In this document: positions 1 to 5,010 of the stretch, piece after piece | Position numbering within the stretch: position 1 is the first letter of the stretch | How the letters are laid out: each line of letters starts with the position of its first letter | Source: Opitutia bacterium | GTDB lineage: Bacteria > Verrucomicrobiota > Verrucomicrobiae > Opitutales > UBA953 | Length of the DNA: 6,694 nucleotides | NCBI GenBank assembly: GCA_947488485.1 | Contig: CANKZO010000122.1 | Span: 1-6,694, forward strand | Reading direction: 5' to 3' | Notes under the pieces: model-generated | What the model was told of the DNA's origin: nothing | The model's input: only the letters and a program-made list of their open reading frames with translations | Databases searched by the model: none | Program-made: the position numbers and the translations under genes

Positions 1-2102
1 TCGGTGCCCCGCCGCATCTCTGGTTCTGCCGCGACACAAACGGCGACGGTAAGGCCGATGAGAAGATCGAGGTCGCGACGGACTTCGGCGTACGCGTCGA
101 CCCGGCCCGCCCGCAGCTCGCCAATCCTGAGCGCGCTCCGAATGCGCTGCTCTGGGGCCACGACGGCTGGCTCTACGTCGGCGCCTACACCGCGCGCTTC
201 AAGTTCGACGACGGTAAGTGGGTCCGCGCCACCAGCAACTTCCGTGGGCAGTGGGGCCTCGCGCAAGACGACTTCGGCCGCCTGTATTCCAATAACAACA
301 GCGACCTCCTGCGCGTCGACGTCGTCAACTCGGGCTACCTGCTGCGCAATCCGGCCCTCGGCCGCACCACGGGCCTCAACACCAAGGCCGCGGCGGAGCA
401 GCTCGTCTGGCCGAACCGCGTCAACCCGGGCATCAACCGCGGCTACCGGACCGAGATGCTTCGTGACTTCAAACTTAAGGAGTGCACCGCAGCCTGTGGT
501 CCGTGGATCTATCGTTCGGATCTCTTCCCCACCGACGCCTATGGCAATGCGTTCATCTGCGAGCCAGCGGGTAATCTCGTGAAGCGACTGGTGCTCAATC
601 CCGACAAGGGCTTGGTCAAGGGTACGCCGTTCTATGATCAGCAGGAGTTTGTCGCCTCGACCGACGAGCGCTTCCGCCCCGTCAACGCGCTCACTGGACC
701 CGAAGGCGCTCTCTACCTCGTGGACATGCACCATGGCGTAATCCAACACCGCATCTCACTTACGACCTACCTGCGCAAGCAGGGTGAAGATCGTGGCCTT
801 ATCGCGCCCCTCCACCTCGGCCGCCTCTGGCGCGTCGTCCCCGAAGGCCACAAGACCACGGCGCTGAAGGGCCTGACCGGACTCAAGCCCGCCGACCTCA
901 TCGCTGAACTCGGTAACGGCAACGAATGGCGCCGCGAGACCGCTCAGCGTCTGCTCGTCGAAAGCGGCGATAAATCTGTTGCTCCCGCGCTGACCGCCTT
1001 CGGGCTCAAGGCCACCACGGCGATGGGGCGCGTCCATGCGCTTTGGACCCAGCATGGACTCAAGGTGACCGACTGGGCGCTCGTCTCGGCTGGCCTGGCC
1101 GACGCTGATCCGCGCGTCCGTGCCGCCGCTCTGCGCGTCTCGGAAGGTCTCGTCGCTGGCCCGCATCGCGCTGAAGTCATCGCCCGCTGGAACGAACTCG
1201 CCGCGACCGAAGCCGTCCCCGAGGTGCAGCTGCAGCTCGTCCTCACGATGGGCGAAGCCAAGGACCTCGCCGTCGACCTTGTCGCCGCCGCGCTAGCGAA
1301 CCGCGCCGCGGAGCACATCGCCATCCAGGATGGTTTCATCAGCGGCCTCGCTGGTCGTGAGCTCGAGAACTTCGCCGCGGTGCTCAAGCAGCCCGCCGCC
1401 TATTCGAAGACCTTGCCCGCCGCGTTGCTGCGCTGCGTCTTCTCCGAGCGTAAGCCGGAACGCATTGAGCAGGCACTCGCCATCATCGCCGCGCTGCCGC
1501 TGCGGTCGCAGCAGGTGACTTTGCTCGGTTCGCTGACCGCGCACCCGACCGTCACCGCCAAGCGTCCCGTTAAGCTCGCCGCCGAGCCGGCTTCGCTGGC
1601 TAAGCTTTCCAAGAGTAAGGACGCCGCGATGATTAAGGTCCTCGCCTGGTTCAAGAGTACCGTCGTCTGGCCGGGCAAGCCCGGCGTCATCGTCCCCACC
1701 GTGAAGGCCCTCACTAATGAGCAGCAGCTGCTCTTCGATTCCGGCAAGCAGACCTACGCCGGCCTGTGCACCGCGTGCCATCAGCCGACCGGTAAAGGCC
1801 TCGAGGGACTGGCTCCGCCACTGGCTGAGTCAGAATGGGTGCTGGGTGACCCCGAGCGTATCGTGAAGGTCGTCATGCACGGCCTTCGCGGTCCGATCAA
1901 GGTGAAGGGCGTGGCTTACAGCTACGACATGCCCGCCGCCGGTTTCCTGACCGATGAGCAGATCGCCGGCGTCCTGACGTATATTCGTCGCGAGTGGGAC
2001 CATGTGGCCTCGCCCGTGCCGGTTGACCTCGTGCAGAAGATCCGCGCCGAGACCAAGGGTCGGACCGATGCGTGGACGGAGCCGGAGTTGTTGAAGAAAT
2101 AA
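1..2102 (+). CDS. PVC-type heme-binding CxxCH protein (beta-propeller, HEAT-like, cytochrome c), 5' truncated by the window
   Basis: The reading frame is open from position 3 and ends with TAA at 2100-2102, giving 699 visible residues; the start lies upstream of the window. The first ~280 visible residues are propeller-like: a calcium-loop-like DTNGDGKADE, then LLWGHDGWLYVG, the cysteine pair CTAAC, and NALTGPEGALYLVDM. This matches the N-terminal part of the large 'membrane-bound dehydrogenase' proteins of Planctomycetes and Verrucomicrobia. Residues ~297-500 are Ala/Leu-rich helical pairs of HEAT type (for example DADPRVRAAALRV). Residues ~573-666 form a class I cytochrome c domain: heme motif CTACH at 1767-1781, and a likely axial Met in YDMPAAG at 1929-1931. 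Such proteins are thought to be periplasmic redox enzymes acting on sugars or alcohols, with electrons passing to the heme; the substrate cannot be read here. The family call is strong, the reaction is inferred. Neighbouring genes give no operon context, because the next gene is convergent. Confidence 0.93.
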   Translation, partial: GAPPHLWFCRDTNGDGKADEKIEVATDFGVRVDPARPQLANPERAPNALLWGHDGWLYVGAYTARFKFDDGKWVRATSNFRGQWGLAQDDFGRLYSNNNSDLLRVDVVNSGYLLRNPALGRTTGLNTKAAAEQLVWPNRVNPGINRGYRTEMLRDFKLKECTAACGPWIYRSDLFPTDAYGNAFICEPAGNLVKRLVLNPDKGLVKGTPFYDQQEFVASTDERFRPVNALTGPEGALYLVDMHHGVIQHRISLTTYLRKQGEDRGLIAPLHLGRLWRVVPEGHKTTALKGLTGLKPADLIAELGNGNEWRRETAQRLLVESGDKSVAPALTAFGLKATTAMGRVHALWTQHGLKVTDWALVSAGLADADPRVRAAALRVSEGLVAGPHRAEVIARWNELAATEAVPEVQLQLVLTMGEAKDLAVDLVAAALANRAAEHIAIQDGFISGLAGRELENFAAVLKQPAAYSKTLPAALLRCVFSERKPERIEQALAIIAALPLRSQQVTLLGSLTAHPTVTAKRPVKLAAEPASLAKLSKSKDAAMIKVLAWFKSTVVWPGKPGVIVPTVKALTNEQQLLFDSGKQTYAGLCTACHQPTGKGLEGLAPPLAESEWVLGDPERIVKVVMHGLRGPIKVKGVAYSYDMPAAGFLTDEQIAGVLTYIRREWDHVASPVPVDLVQKIRAETKGRTDAWTEPELLKK

Positions 2103-2121
2103 GCGCGAACGAAGGTCGCGC
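2103..2121 (+). terminator. Possible 3' hairpin of the cytochrome gene
   Basis: The six bases directly after the TAA stop, gcgcga, pair perfectly with tcgcgc at 2116-2121 around a 7-nt loop. There is no T tract afterwards, only a G run, so it is not a classical intrinsic terminator. It may act as an mRNA 3' stabiliser or together with the larger inverted repeat. Confidence 0.35.
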
Positions 2122-2122
2122 G

Positions 2123-2161
2123 GGGGAACTGCTGGCATGGTGAACTGCTGCGAAGCAGCGG
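2123..2161 (+). repeat. Left arm of 39-nt inverted repeat
   Basis: This arm is 33/39 identical to the reverse complement of 2569-2607. The outermost matches are gggga and ctgctggca; the inner 16 nt, tgctgcgaagcagcgg, are identical in both arms. That inner part contains its own hairpin (gctgc-gaa-gcagc, 2147-2159). The arm starts 20 nt after the stop codon of the cytochrome gene. A local direct repeat gaactgctg occurs at 2126-2134 and 2142-2150. Confidence 0.85.
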
Positions 2162-2173
2162 CAACTTGGCCAT

Positions 2174-2191
2174 GGCCGCCGGATGGCGGCC
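2174..2191. repeat. GGCC-rich palindrome
   Basis: The arms ggccgcc and ggcggcc pair perfectly (7 bp) around the loop ggat. Read inward from the gene it resembles the REP7 palindrome seen from the opposite side, since both contain GGATGGC between GGCC-rich arms. It therefore extends the mirror symmetry of the gap beyond the 39-nt arms. Confidence 0.7.
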
Positions 2192-2195
2192 GCAG

Positions 2196-2221
2196 GGTAG
2201 GGGCAGGACTAAGTCATGCCC
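2196..2221 (+). repeat. REP1 element
   Basis: The head ggtag (2196-2200) is followed by arm gggcaggac, loop taa and arm gtcatgccc. Eight of nine positions pair, with a G-A mismatch at stem position 6. Confidence 0.7.
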
Positions 2222-2248
2222 GCCTGTCTCGATGTGTTCCCAGCCGCC

Positions 2249-2284
2249 AACCGCTAACCGCTATCACCTCGCGGCTCTGCCGCG
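2249..2284. repeat. Short direct repeat and 6-bp hairpin upstream of REP2
   Basis: The heptamer aaccgct occurs twice in tandem at 2249-2262. At 2270-2284, cgcggc pairs perfectly with gccgcg around the loop tct. Like the palindrome at 2174-2191, this hairpin is followed almost at once by a gggtaggg head, so a palindrome-gc-agggtaggg arrangement occurs twice. Confidence 0.55.
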
Positions 2285-2287
2285 CAG

Positions 2288-2313
2288 GGTAGGGTCGGGA
2301 CCGCGTCACGACC
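2288..2313 (+). repeat. REP2 element
   Basis: The head ggtag (2288-2292) is followed by arm ggtcgggac, loop cgc and arm gtcacgacc, then tag. Eight of nine positions pair; the mismatch is again G-A at stem position 6, the same place as in REP1. Confidence 0.75.
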
Positions 2314-2325
2314 TAGCTGTCTCTG

Positions 2326-2351
2326 GGCAGGGACGTGACGGCGTCGCGTCC
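2326..2351 (+). repeat. REP3 element
   Basis: The head is ggcag (2326-2330), then arm ggacgtgac, loop ggc and arm gtcgcgtcc. All nine positions pair if one G-T wobble at stem position 6 is allowed. The 21-nt hairpin differs from REP6 (opposite strand) at one base only. Confidence 0.75.
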
Positions 2352-2361
2352 GCTGTATCGA

Positions 2362-2387
2362 GGTAGGGACAGCACCACGTGCTGTCC
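2362..2387 (+). repeat. REP4 element
   Basis: The head ggtag (2362-2366) is followed by arm ggacagcac, loop cac and arm gtgctgtcc, then tag. All nine positions are Watson-Crick pairs, making this one of the two perfect stems of the cluster. Confidence 0.8.
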
Positions 2388-2406
2388 TAGTTGTTTAGTT
2401 ATCTAG

Positions 2407-2433
2407 GGCAGGGCGGTAATCGCTATCGCCGCC
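2407..2433 (+). repeat. REP5 element
   Basis: The head ggcag (2407-2411) is followed by arm ggcggtaat, loop cgct and arm atcgccgcc. Seven positions match, one is a wobble and one is a mismatch, so this is the weakest member. Confidence 0.55.
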
Positions 2434-2504
2434 GTTCGAGGCCGTAGATGGGGAGTCGTCGGGACTTAGCTAAGCAAGATGAAATCGTACGTCCGTCCGC
2501 GATC

Positions 2505-2530
2505 GGACGCGACGCCGTCGCGTCCCTACC
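2505..2530 (-). repeat. REP6 element, inverted
   Basis: Read on the minus strand, the head ggtag (2530-2526) is followed by arm ggacgcgac, loop ggc and arm gtcgcgtcc, a perfect 9-bp stem. It faces REP7 head to head across a 13-nt spacer, so the two form a BIME-like pair. Their heads give the inverted repeat ccctacc / ggtaggg at 2524-2550. Confidence 0.8.
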
Positions 2531-2543
2531 TTTTGATGCATCG

Positions 2544-2570
2544 GGTAGGGCTGGCCATCCTTGGCCGGCC
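2544..2570 (+). repeat. REP7 element
   Basis: The head ggtag (2544-2548) is followed by arm ggctggcca, loop tcct and arm tggccggcc. All nine positions pair with one T-G wobble. Its last two bases overlap the right arm of the 39-nt inverted repeat. Confidence 0.7.
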
Positions 2571-2607
2571 GCTGCTTCGCAGCATGCCAGCGTGCCAGCA
2601 GATCCCC
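2569..2607 (-). repeat. Right arm of 39-nt inverted repeat
   Basis: Read on the minus strand this is the partner of 2123-2161 with six substitutions. It includes the hairpin gctgc-ttc-gcagc at 2571-2583. It begins 20 nt after the stop codon of the autotransporter gene, the same distance as the left arm from its own gene. Confidence 0.85.
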
Positions 2608-2627
2608 GCGGCGCGACTGCGCGCCGC
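2608..2627 (-). terminator. Possible 3' hairpin of the autotransporter gene
   Basis: The arms gcggcgcg and cgcgccgc pair perfectly (8 bp) around a 4-nt loop and touch the TGA stop of the minus-strand gene. As at the other edge there is no T tract after it, so factor-independent termination is uncertain. Confidence 0.45.
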
Positions 2628-4565
2628 TCAGAACGCCCGACGGAGGCTGATCGCGCCGGAGATATCCGGGGATTCGCCGACACCGGCGACATGAACCGTG
2701 AAGGACAGCGTGGTCTGGGCGTCGAGCTTGTGGTCGACGTCCAGGCCGAAGCGGGCCTGATCGCGGACCGGGTCGGCGGTCGGCAGCGAGAGCGTGAGCG
2801 TGCTCGTGATATCCGTCGCGGTGAGCGCGGCCTGGTCGTGGTCGTAGCGGCGGATCCACTCGGCCGAGAGACGGACCTTGGTGTCGGCACCGATGGCGCG
2901 GATGGCGGCGAGGCCCAGTCGGCCTTCCTTGGCGGTCTGCTCCATCGCGCTGAAGCTGCCGGCAAAGGAGCCTCCGGTTTCCGCATAGGCATCGGAGCGA
3001 ACCTTGCTATGGCCGTACGACACGTAGGCCTTGAGGTCGGTCTCGTAGGCGCGGGCGAGGACGGGCGAATCGTAGCGGAGGCGGAAAGCCTTGCTGGCGA
3101 GGTCGGTCTCGCCGTGGGAGTAATCGATGCCGCCACCGGTCACGTAACCGCGGTCGGTGCGGTTGTTCCAATCGCCTGCGGAAGCCAGCAGGGAGAAGAT
3201 GCCGCCATCGGCCTGGATCAGGTCGACCTCGCCGACGAGGTACTGGCCGGCGTTACGGGCCGTGCCGCCGTTGGCGAGCTTCTGATCCTGCACGCCGTAG
3301 CCGGCGCCGATGCCGATCAGGACGTTGGCCCAGGGCTCGAAGGTCGCGCCTGCTTCGCCGGAACGGGTGAGCAGGTCGCGGGAGCGGGAGCTCGAGGCGA
3401 TGTCGCCCGTCGCCCAGTAGGAGCGGCCGCGACCGAGGTCGGCGAGCGGACGGTGGTGCGCTCCTTCGAGGTGCGTGCGGGCCAGCTCAAGGCCGGTCGA
3501 GAGCGTGGAGTGCACGCCGGCGACGGAGCCCAGCCAGTCCTGGGCGTCCAGCATCACGGCGTCGTGGTAGATGAACGTCCGCGTGCTGCTGGCGGATTCG
3601 CTCTGGCCGACGATGACCGAGCCGTCAGCGGACACACCGGTCGCTGCCGAACCCGTGTCGCCCGGGAGAGCGCCAAGGCTGGTCATGCCATCGGTGGAGG
3701 TCCAGCGGAAGGCGTACCAACCGTTGGTCGAATGGCTTTGGCCGACGACGACCGAACCGTCCGCGGAGACGCCAAGGGCGGTCGAAGAGCCTCCGCCGAC
3801 GAGCGTGCCTAGGTCGACCATGCCCCCGCTTACGGTCCAGCGGAAGGCGGCGTTGGCGGACGAGGAATTGCTGGCTCGCCCGACGACGACGGAGCCGTCG
3901 GAGGAAGTGGCGTAAGCGCAGGAGTCGGTGCCTCCTGTCAGCGTCCCGAGGTTGGTCATGCCGCCGGCGGAGGTCCAGCGGAAGGCGCGTTGCCCGCTGA
4001 CCGAGTCGCCGTAGCCCACGACCACGTTGCCGTCCGCCGAAACACCATAGGCTTGGGAGTGGGTGCCACCCGCGAGGATGCCTAGGCTGACCATGCCGCC
4101 TGCGGAGGTCCAGCGGAAGGCGCGATCGCCGTTGGTGGAGCCTGACATGCCCACGACCACGGAGCCATCGGCCGAGGCGCCTCGGGCGTCGGATTCGATG
4201 CCGCCCGAAAGGACGCCGAGGTCGGTCATCGATCCGGAGGTCCAGCGAAAGGCCCTGCTGGTATTTGAGACTGAGAAGCTACGCCCGACGACGACCAGGC
4301 CGTCGGCGGAAATGCCGTTGGCCATGCTGACGAGGTGTCCGGAGAGCGTTCCGAGGCTGGTCATGCCGGCCGAGGTCCAGCGGAAGGCGCGGTCGCCGCT
4401 GGCCGTGTCAGCGTAACCGACGATCACGGTGCCGTCGCCGGAGATCGCATTCCCGTAGGCGTAGGTGCCGCCGGGAAGGAGTCCGAGGTCGGTCAGCGTG
4501 CCGGCGGACAAGGTGCAGGAGGCCATGCCAGCGGCCAGGAGGAAGGCGGAGGTGCGCGGGGTCAT
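2628..4565 (-). CDS. HAF-repeat autotransporter with C-terminal beta-barrel
   Basis: This complete gene encodes 645 residues, ATG at 4565-4563 and TGA at 2630-2628. Residues 1-22 look like a Sec signal peptide (positive start, FLLAAGMA core, probable cleavage after SAG). Residues 25-338 hold seven tandem HAF-type repeats of 44-46 residues with core LGxLxGG, then SADGSVVVG, then AFRWTSAGGM. Residues ~382-645 resemble an autotransporter beta-domain: SYWATGD, alternating amphipathic strands, and the C-terminal ending SLRRAF with the terminal Phe usual for outer-membrane barrels. The expected role is a barrel in the outer membrane that exposes the HAF domain at the surface; its ligand is unknown. 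There is no clear Shine-Dalgarno sequence before the ATG, but no other ATG or upstream start is better. The gene is divergent from the 5011 gene and convergent with the cytochrome gene. Confidence 0.93.
   Translation of the reverse strand: MTPRTSAFLLAAGMASCTLSAGTLTDLGLLPGGTYAYGNAISGDGTVIVGYADTASGDRAFRWTSAGMTSLGTLSGHLVSMANGISADGLVVVGRSFSVSNTSRAFRWTSGSMTDLGVLSGGIESDARGASADGSVVVGMSGSTNGDRAFRWTSAGGMVSLGILAGGTHSQAYGVSADGNVVVGYGDSVSGQRAFRWTSAGGMTNLGTLTGGTDSCAYATSSDGSVVVGRASNSSSANAAFRWTVSGGMVDLGTLVGGGSSTALGVSADGSVVVGQSHSTNGWYAFRWTSTDGMTSLGALPGDTGSAATGVSADGSVIVGQSESASSTRTFIYHDAVMLDAQDWLGSVAGVHSTLSTGLELARTHLEGAHHRPLADLGRGRSYWATGDIASSSRSRDLLTRSGEAGATFEPWANVLIGIGAGYGVQDQKLANGGTARNAGQYLVGEVDLIQADGGIFSLLASAGDWNNRTDRGYVTGGGIDYSHGETDLASKAFRLRYDSPVLARAYETDLKAYVSYGHSKVRSDAYAETGGSFAGSFSAMEQTAKEGRLGLAAIRAIGADTKVRLSAEWIRRYDHDQAALTATDITSTLTLSLPTADPVRDQARFGLDVDHKLDAQTTLSFTVHVAGVGESPDISGAISLRRAF
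3552..4493 (-). repeat. Seven tandem HAF-repeat coding units
   Basis: Units encode residues 25-68, 69-113, 114-158, 159-203, 204-249, 250-294 and 295-338. The repetition shows at DNA level: the plus strand carries gaggtccagcggaaggcg or close variants about every 135 bp. The last unit departs from the consensus, with TFIYHDAVM in place of AFRWTSAGGM, as expected at the junction with the linker and barrel. Near-identical units could allow copy number to change by recombination. Confidence 0.88.
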
Positions 4566-4625
4566 GCGGCTTTTGAAAAACCAACTCGGGGGCGTTTCAA
4601 CGAAATTGGCTCCTCTACTGCGTTA

Positions 4626-4631
4626 TTTATA
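4626..4631 (-). promoter_or_regulatory. Possible -10 box of the autotransporter gene
   Basis: The minus strand reads TATAAA here, after an A8 run, about 60 nt before the ATG. No good -35 hexamer is visible at the usual spacing, so the call is tentative. Confidence 0.35.
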
Positions 4632-4641
4632 GTTTTTTTTA

Positions 4642-4655
4642 CGAAGCCGGCTTCG
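4642..4655. promoter_or_regulatory. 14-nt perfect palindrome, possible operator
   Basis: The sequence cgaagccggcttcg is a perfect palindrome. It lies where the -35 region of the proposed autotransporter promoter would be. The heptamer gcttcgg occurs at 4650-4656 and again at 4671-4677. Confidence 0.35.
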
Positions 4656-4850
4656 GCGCCGTGAGGCATCGCTTCGGCCCTCTCAGGGGTAAGGGCCGCA
4701 CCACATGTGGCCCGCGGAGCTCCGTGCGAGTCTCCGAGATGAATCACGCAAATTATTCATAATTAATAATTTAAATAAATCAGGCCAGGACGCCGATCCC
4801 GGGGTCTTCGTGCGTGCGCCAGGTCTGCCGCTGATTCAACCACGCCAGTA

Positions 4851-4871
4851 ATTTATAAAAAATTTATAAAT
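4851..4871. promoter_or_regulatory. AT-only 9-3-9 inverted repeat
   Basis: The arms atttataaa and tttataaat pair perfectly around aaa. The element is entirely A and T, lies between two divergent genes, and could bind a regulator or ease DNA opening. It has no GGTAG head, so it is not a REP element. Confidence 0.5.
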
Positions 4872-4886
4872 GAAGTGATGAAAATC

Positions 4887-4898
4887 CGCCACGTGGCG
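4887..4898. promoter_or_regulatory. 12-nt perfect palindrome CGCCACGTGGCG
   Basis: This GC-rich palindrome stands alone in AT-rich surroundings, 112 bp before the 5011 start. Its isolation suggests a protein-binding site; no regulator can be named. Confidence 0.4.
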
Positions 4899-4959
4899 AA
4901 ATCCACCCGTAAGGACTTTACAACTATTTTACCTATCCTGACACAGGAATGACATATTA

Positions 4960-4975
4960 GTTATTGAGTAATAAC
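4960..4975. promoter_or_regulatory. 6-4-6 inverted repeat near the promoter of the 5011 gene
   Basis: The arms gttatt and aataac pair perfectly around gagt. It ends just before the TATAAA at 4979-4984, so a bound protein could block or help RNA polymerase. Confidence 0.35.
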
Positions 4976-4978
4976 ATT

Positions 4979-4984
4979 TATAAA
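4979..4984 (+). promoter_or_regulatory. Possible -10 box of the 5011 gene
   Basis: TATAAA lies 26 nt before the ATG. The best -35-like hexamer, ATGACA at 4949-4954, is 24 nt away, which is too far for a standard promoter. Confidence 0.3.
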
Positions 4985-4988
4985 CAGC

Positions 4989-5006
4989 CTAGGGCAATAC
5001 CCCTAG
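4989..5006 (+). promoter_or_regulatory. Leader hairpin 4 nt before the start codon
   Basis: The arms ctaggg and ccctag pair perfectly around caatac. AGGG in the left arm is the only Shine-Dalgarno-like sequence near the ATG; it would be hidden in the stem and is also far from the start (16 nt). Confidence 0.45.
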
Positions 5007-5010
5007 TCCC

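Larger units (their letters stand above)
2103..2627. repeat. Intergenic palindrome cluster (REP/BIME-like) between convergent genes
   Basis: This 525-bp gap has no convincing gene. It is filled with short inverted repeats: a hairpin just after each stop codon, a 39-nt inverted repeat near each edge, and seven GGYAG-plus-hairpin elements, six on the plus strand and one on the minus strand. The gap is close to mirror-symmetric. The order from each gene inward is hairpin, 39-nt arm, GGCC-rich palindrome containing GGATGGC, then GGTAG elements. ORFs across it are low-complexity frames and were not annotated. Between REP5 and REP6 (2434-2504) I see only the 10-nt palindrome cttagctaag at 2465-2474 and a 6-4-6 inverted repeat at 2494-2509 that competes with the REP6 stem. 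Likely roles are mRNA 3'-end formation or protection and separation of converging transcripts; this is inference. Confidence 0.85.
4566..5010. promoter_or_regulatory. AT-rich divergent intergenic region
   Basis: This 445-bp gap separates the starts of the two secreted-protein genes. Its centre (about 4745-4790 and 4850-4985) is strongly AT-rich against GC-rich flanks. It contains at least five inverted repeats, listed separately. I see no convincing gene or RNA gene in it. A GTG-initiated 61-codon frame at 4747-4562 (minus) overlaps the autotransporter start but looks fortuitous. Confidence 0.75.

Noticed and set aside
4..582. A 192-codon plus-strand frame at the window start.
   Set aside because: It is Ser/Arg/Thr/Ala-rich and out of frame with the propeller and cytochrome protein, whose motifs are clear across the same bases.
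2103..2627. CRISPR array or integron attC sites as an explanation for the repeats.
   Set aside because: The repeats are hairpins with changing stems and no constant 24-37 nt direct repeat or uniform spacers, so CRISPR does not fit. I saw no GTTRRRY-type core sites for attC.
2103..2627. A complete insertion sequence bounded by the 39-nt inverted repeat.
   Set aside because: The ~485 bp between the arm ends holds no plausible transposase, and no target-site duplication is visible next to the arms. A non-autonomous cassette remains possible.
2448..3812. A 454-codon plus-strand frame opposite the autotransporter gene.
   Set aside because: It is an antisense shadow of the HAF and barrel coding sequence: the opposite strand has a signal peptide, known repeats and a barrel, while this frame gives only compositionally biased sequence.
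4562..4747. A 61-codon GTG-initiated frame on the minus strand whose TGA overlaps the autotransporter ATG (ATGA), as in translational coupling.
   Set aside because: The start is GTG without a clear ribosome-binding site, the product has no recognisable motif, and the frame runs through the A8/TATAAA stretch proposed as the promoter. The overlap is probably chance.
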